DNA from: Acetobacteraceae bacterium | Lineage (GTDB): Bacteria > Pseudomonadota > Alphaproteobacteria > Acetobacterales > Acetobacteraceae | Assembly (NCBI GenBank): GCA_025356735.1 | Contig: JANXRT010000319.1 | Location: 1-13,915, forward strand | Length of the DNA: 13,915 nucleotides | Reading direction: 5' to 3' | In this document: one piece after another, positions 12,925-13,915 of the stretch | Position numbering within the stretch: position 1 is the first letter of the stretch | Layout of the letters: each line of letters begins with the position of its first letter | The notes under the pieces: model-generated | The model's input: the letters and a program-made list of their open reading frames with translations, nothing else | What the model was told of the DNA's origin: nothing | Databases searched by the model: none | Translations under genes and position numbers: made by a program

Positions 12925-13191
12925 CGCCCGCTGGATGCGGTGCCCGGTGCCGATCCCAAGCTCGCCCGCCGTCCGGAGGATGCCCGAGCCCGCCTCCAGG
13001 CGCGCGGTGACGGCGGCCTCCACCTGGGCGCTGACCTGCTTGCGGCCGAGCGTCACACCCGCTGCGCGGGCACGCGCCAAGCCGGCGTTGATGCGGCTCT
13101 AGATCACCGCGCGCTCGAACTCGGCGAACACGCCCAGCATGCCGAACATGGCACGCCCGGCCGGTGTCGTCGTGTCAAGCCCCTGCTGGTT
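12925..13191 (-). pseudogene. Serine recombinase (resolvase/invertase) fragment with internal stop
   Basis: Minus-strand translation gives NQQGLDTTTPAGRAMFGMLG, VFAEFERAVI, a TAG (13099-13101), SRINAGLARARAAGVTLGRK, QVSAQVEAAVTARLEAGSGI and LRTAGELGIGTG. This matches the second half of the resolvase catalytic domain, the E-helix and the C-terminal helix-turn-helix. The N-terminal half with the catalytic serine is missing, and a Gln (CAG) to TAG change interrupts the E-helix. After GIGTG the family match breaks down, with an apparent indel in the recognition helix. It is a relic of a transposon or plasmid. Confidence 0.82.
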
Positions 13192-13307
13192 TGCTCGGTC
13201 GTTTGCTGACAAAGCCGGAGGGGTTTTCTGTATAGGCCGCTGAGGGGCAGAACCAGCTCCCTACCCCGCACCTCCACCGGATCGCAGAAGGATGCGGCTG
13301 CCTCGCA
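13192..13307. other. Junction between resolvase and ATPase fragments
   Basis: No gene family is recognisable. It may mark the rearrangement joint between the two relics. Confidence 0.3.
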
Positions 13308-13445
13308 GCTAACTGCGTCGGCATCCTGCTCAGCCCGGTCGTCACGGCGTGGGCGACGTTGCTCAGCTCGATAGCAATCATTGCCAACGCCCTGCGCCTG
13401 CGCGCCGCCCAATTCGGAGCAGCAGTTGGTTCTGGCCGCCGCTGA
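13308..13445 (+). pseudogene. Heavy-metal P-type ATPase C-terminal fragment
   Basis: Plus-strand frame reads NCVGILLSPVVTAWATLLSS then IAIIANALRLRAAQFGAA and ends at TGA 13443. This is the signature last transmembrane helix of copper/heavy-metal P1B ATPases (LLSP...AMxLSSxSVxxNALRLR). Only the final helix is recognisable. The preceding helix and catalytic domains are absent, so it is a relic. The match is short but distinctive. Confidence 0.6.
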
Positions 13446-13457
13446 CCCAAAGCCAAA

Positions 13458-13915
13458 TCAGGAGGTGGCGCGCTTCATCTTGCACGTCGTCGGCTGCGCC
13501 AGGTCGGCGGCCGGGATCATCATCTCGGTTTTCCAGCCGGCGCCGGTATGCTCGCTGTCGTATTTCACGCCCTTGGTGAACACCGCCTGGTAGAACGGCA
13601 CCAGCAGCTGATGATCGTCGCGACGCATCACCGTCTGTTGGCCGAACACGTCTTTCATTTCCATGCCCTCCAGCGCCAGGGCCACCTTGTAGGCATCGGT
13701 CGAGCCGGCCTTGTTCACCGCGTCGCGCAGCATGTCAAACATCGTGCGGTAGTTAAGCCAGACAAAGTCGAAGTCCGGATGGCGGTCGCGAAAGCCCTTC
13801 ATCCAGGCGTCGCCGTCGGTGTTGCCGATCTCGTTGCCGATGTTCATGTGCGAGTCGACCAGGGCATGCACCCGGTCGACGCCCCCGGCCCCCATCGCCG
13901 TCGGGCCACCGTTGA
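13458..13915 (-). CDS. Branched-chain amino-acid-type ABC transporter periplasmic binding protein (5' end beyond window)
   Basis: The C-terminal ~152 residues of a type-I periplasmic binding protein (Liv/urea/amide family, Peripla_BP_6). Seen: NGGPTAMGAGGVDRV near the right edge, FDFVWLNYRTMFDMLRDAVN, DAYKVALALEGMEMKDVFGQ, VMRRDDHQLLVPFYQAVFTK, the GAGWKTEMMIPAADLA stretch and the classic PTTCKMKR end. The two-lobe hinge lies in this part. The start codon and signal peptide are outside the window, so an internal ATG at 13895 is not taken as the start. It captures a small ligand for an ABC importer whose permease genes are not visible. The last few residues (ATS) and the ATPase debris 12 bp downstream suggest the 3' flank was rearranged. 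Confidence 0.88.
   Translation of the reverse strand, partial: NGGPTAMGAGGVDRVHALVDSHMNIGNEIGNTDGDAWMKGFRDRHPDFDFVWLNYRTMFDMLRDAVNKAGSTDAYKVALALEGMEMKDVFGQQTVMRRDDHQLLVPFYQAVFTKGVKYDSEHTGAGWKTEMMIPAADLAQPTTCKMKRATS

Noticed and set aside
1..13915. tRNA, rRNA or CRISPR arrays
   Set aside because: No regularly spaced repeats or tRNA-like cloverleaf with CCA end were noticed; the only repeats are the ones listed.

Overview
The window is GC-rich DNA that looks like an alphaproteobacterium, and its best taxonomic clue is a bciA-type divinyl-chlorophyllide 8-vinyl reductase, which implies a bacteriochlorophyll-making (phototrophic) host. The protein flavour and the secreted/accessory genes would suit Rhodospirillales/Acetobacteraceae, but that placement is inference only. 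No tRNA, rRNA or CRISPR array was seen.

Left part (1-5.1 kb): a compact catabolic locus. An MFS carboxylate-type transporter (minus, GTG start, runs off the left edge) is divergent from a LysR regulator (plus). The LysR gene converges on, and overlaps by 33 bp, a three-gene minus-strand operon: an isocitrate-lyase/PEP-mutase-family C-C lyase, then a LeuC-like and a LeuD-like hydro-lyase subunit. The three genes are tightly coupled (4-bp ATGA overlap, then a 1-bp gap). The same AT-rich operator-like motif, GGTCYAATATATTG, sits upstream of both the transporter and the lyase operon. A textbook T-N11-A LysR-type dyad abuts the regulator start. Together this reads as uptake, hydration/isomerisation and cleavage of a small branched or unsaturated dicarboxylic acid, analogous to the 2,3-dimethylmalate dehydratase/lyase pair, rather than leucine biosynthesis. 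The exact substrate cannot be read from the sequence.

Middle part (5.1-8.7 kb): bciA (minus), a divergent four-helix membrane protein with a TTG start and strong Shine-Dalgarno, a 338-bp gap holding two perfect dyads with related half-sites, an alpha/beta hydrolase with a cysteine in the nucleophile elbow, and a MobB-like protein whose P-loop is degenerate.

Right part (8.7-13.9 kb): a decaying accessory region. It starts with an IS3-family transposase tail carrying an internal stop. Next is an intact secreted two-domain LamG/GH16-like protein, then a broken secreted DNA/RNA endonuclease (one nonsense codon and two compensating frameshifts), then a small intact proline-tailed protein with an excellent ribosome site. 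The following 1 kb is gene debris: a 53-codon ORF, a serine-resolvase fragment with an internal stop, and the last transmembrane helix of a metal P-type ATPase. The window ends in the C-terminal part of a branched-chain-amino-acid-type periplasmic binding protein (minus, runs off the right edge). An 18-bp direct repeat at 8795 and 12642 flanks the GH16/nuclease block.
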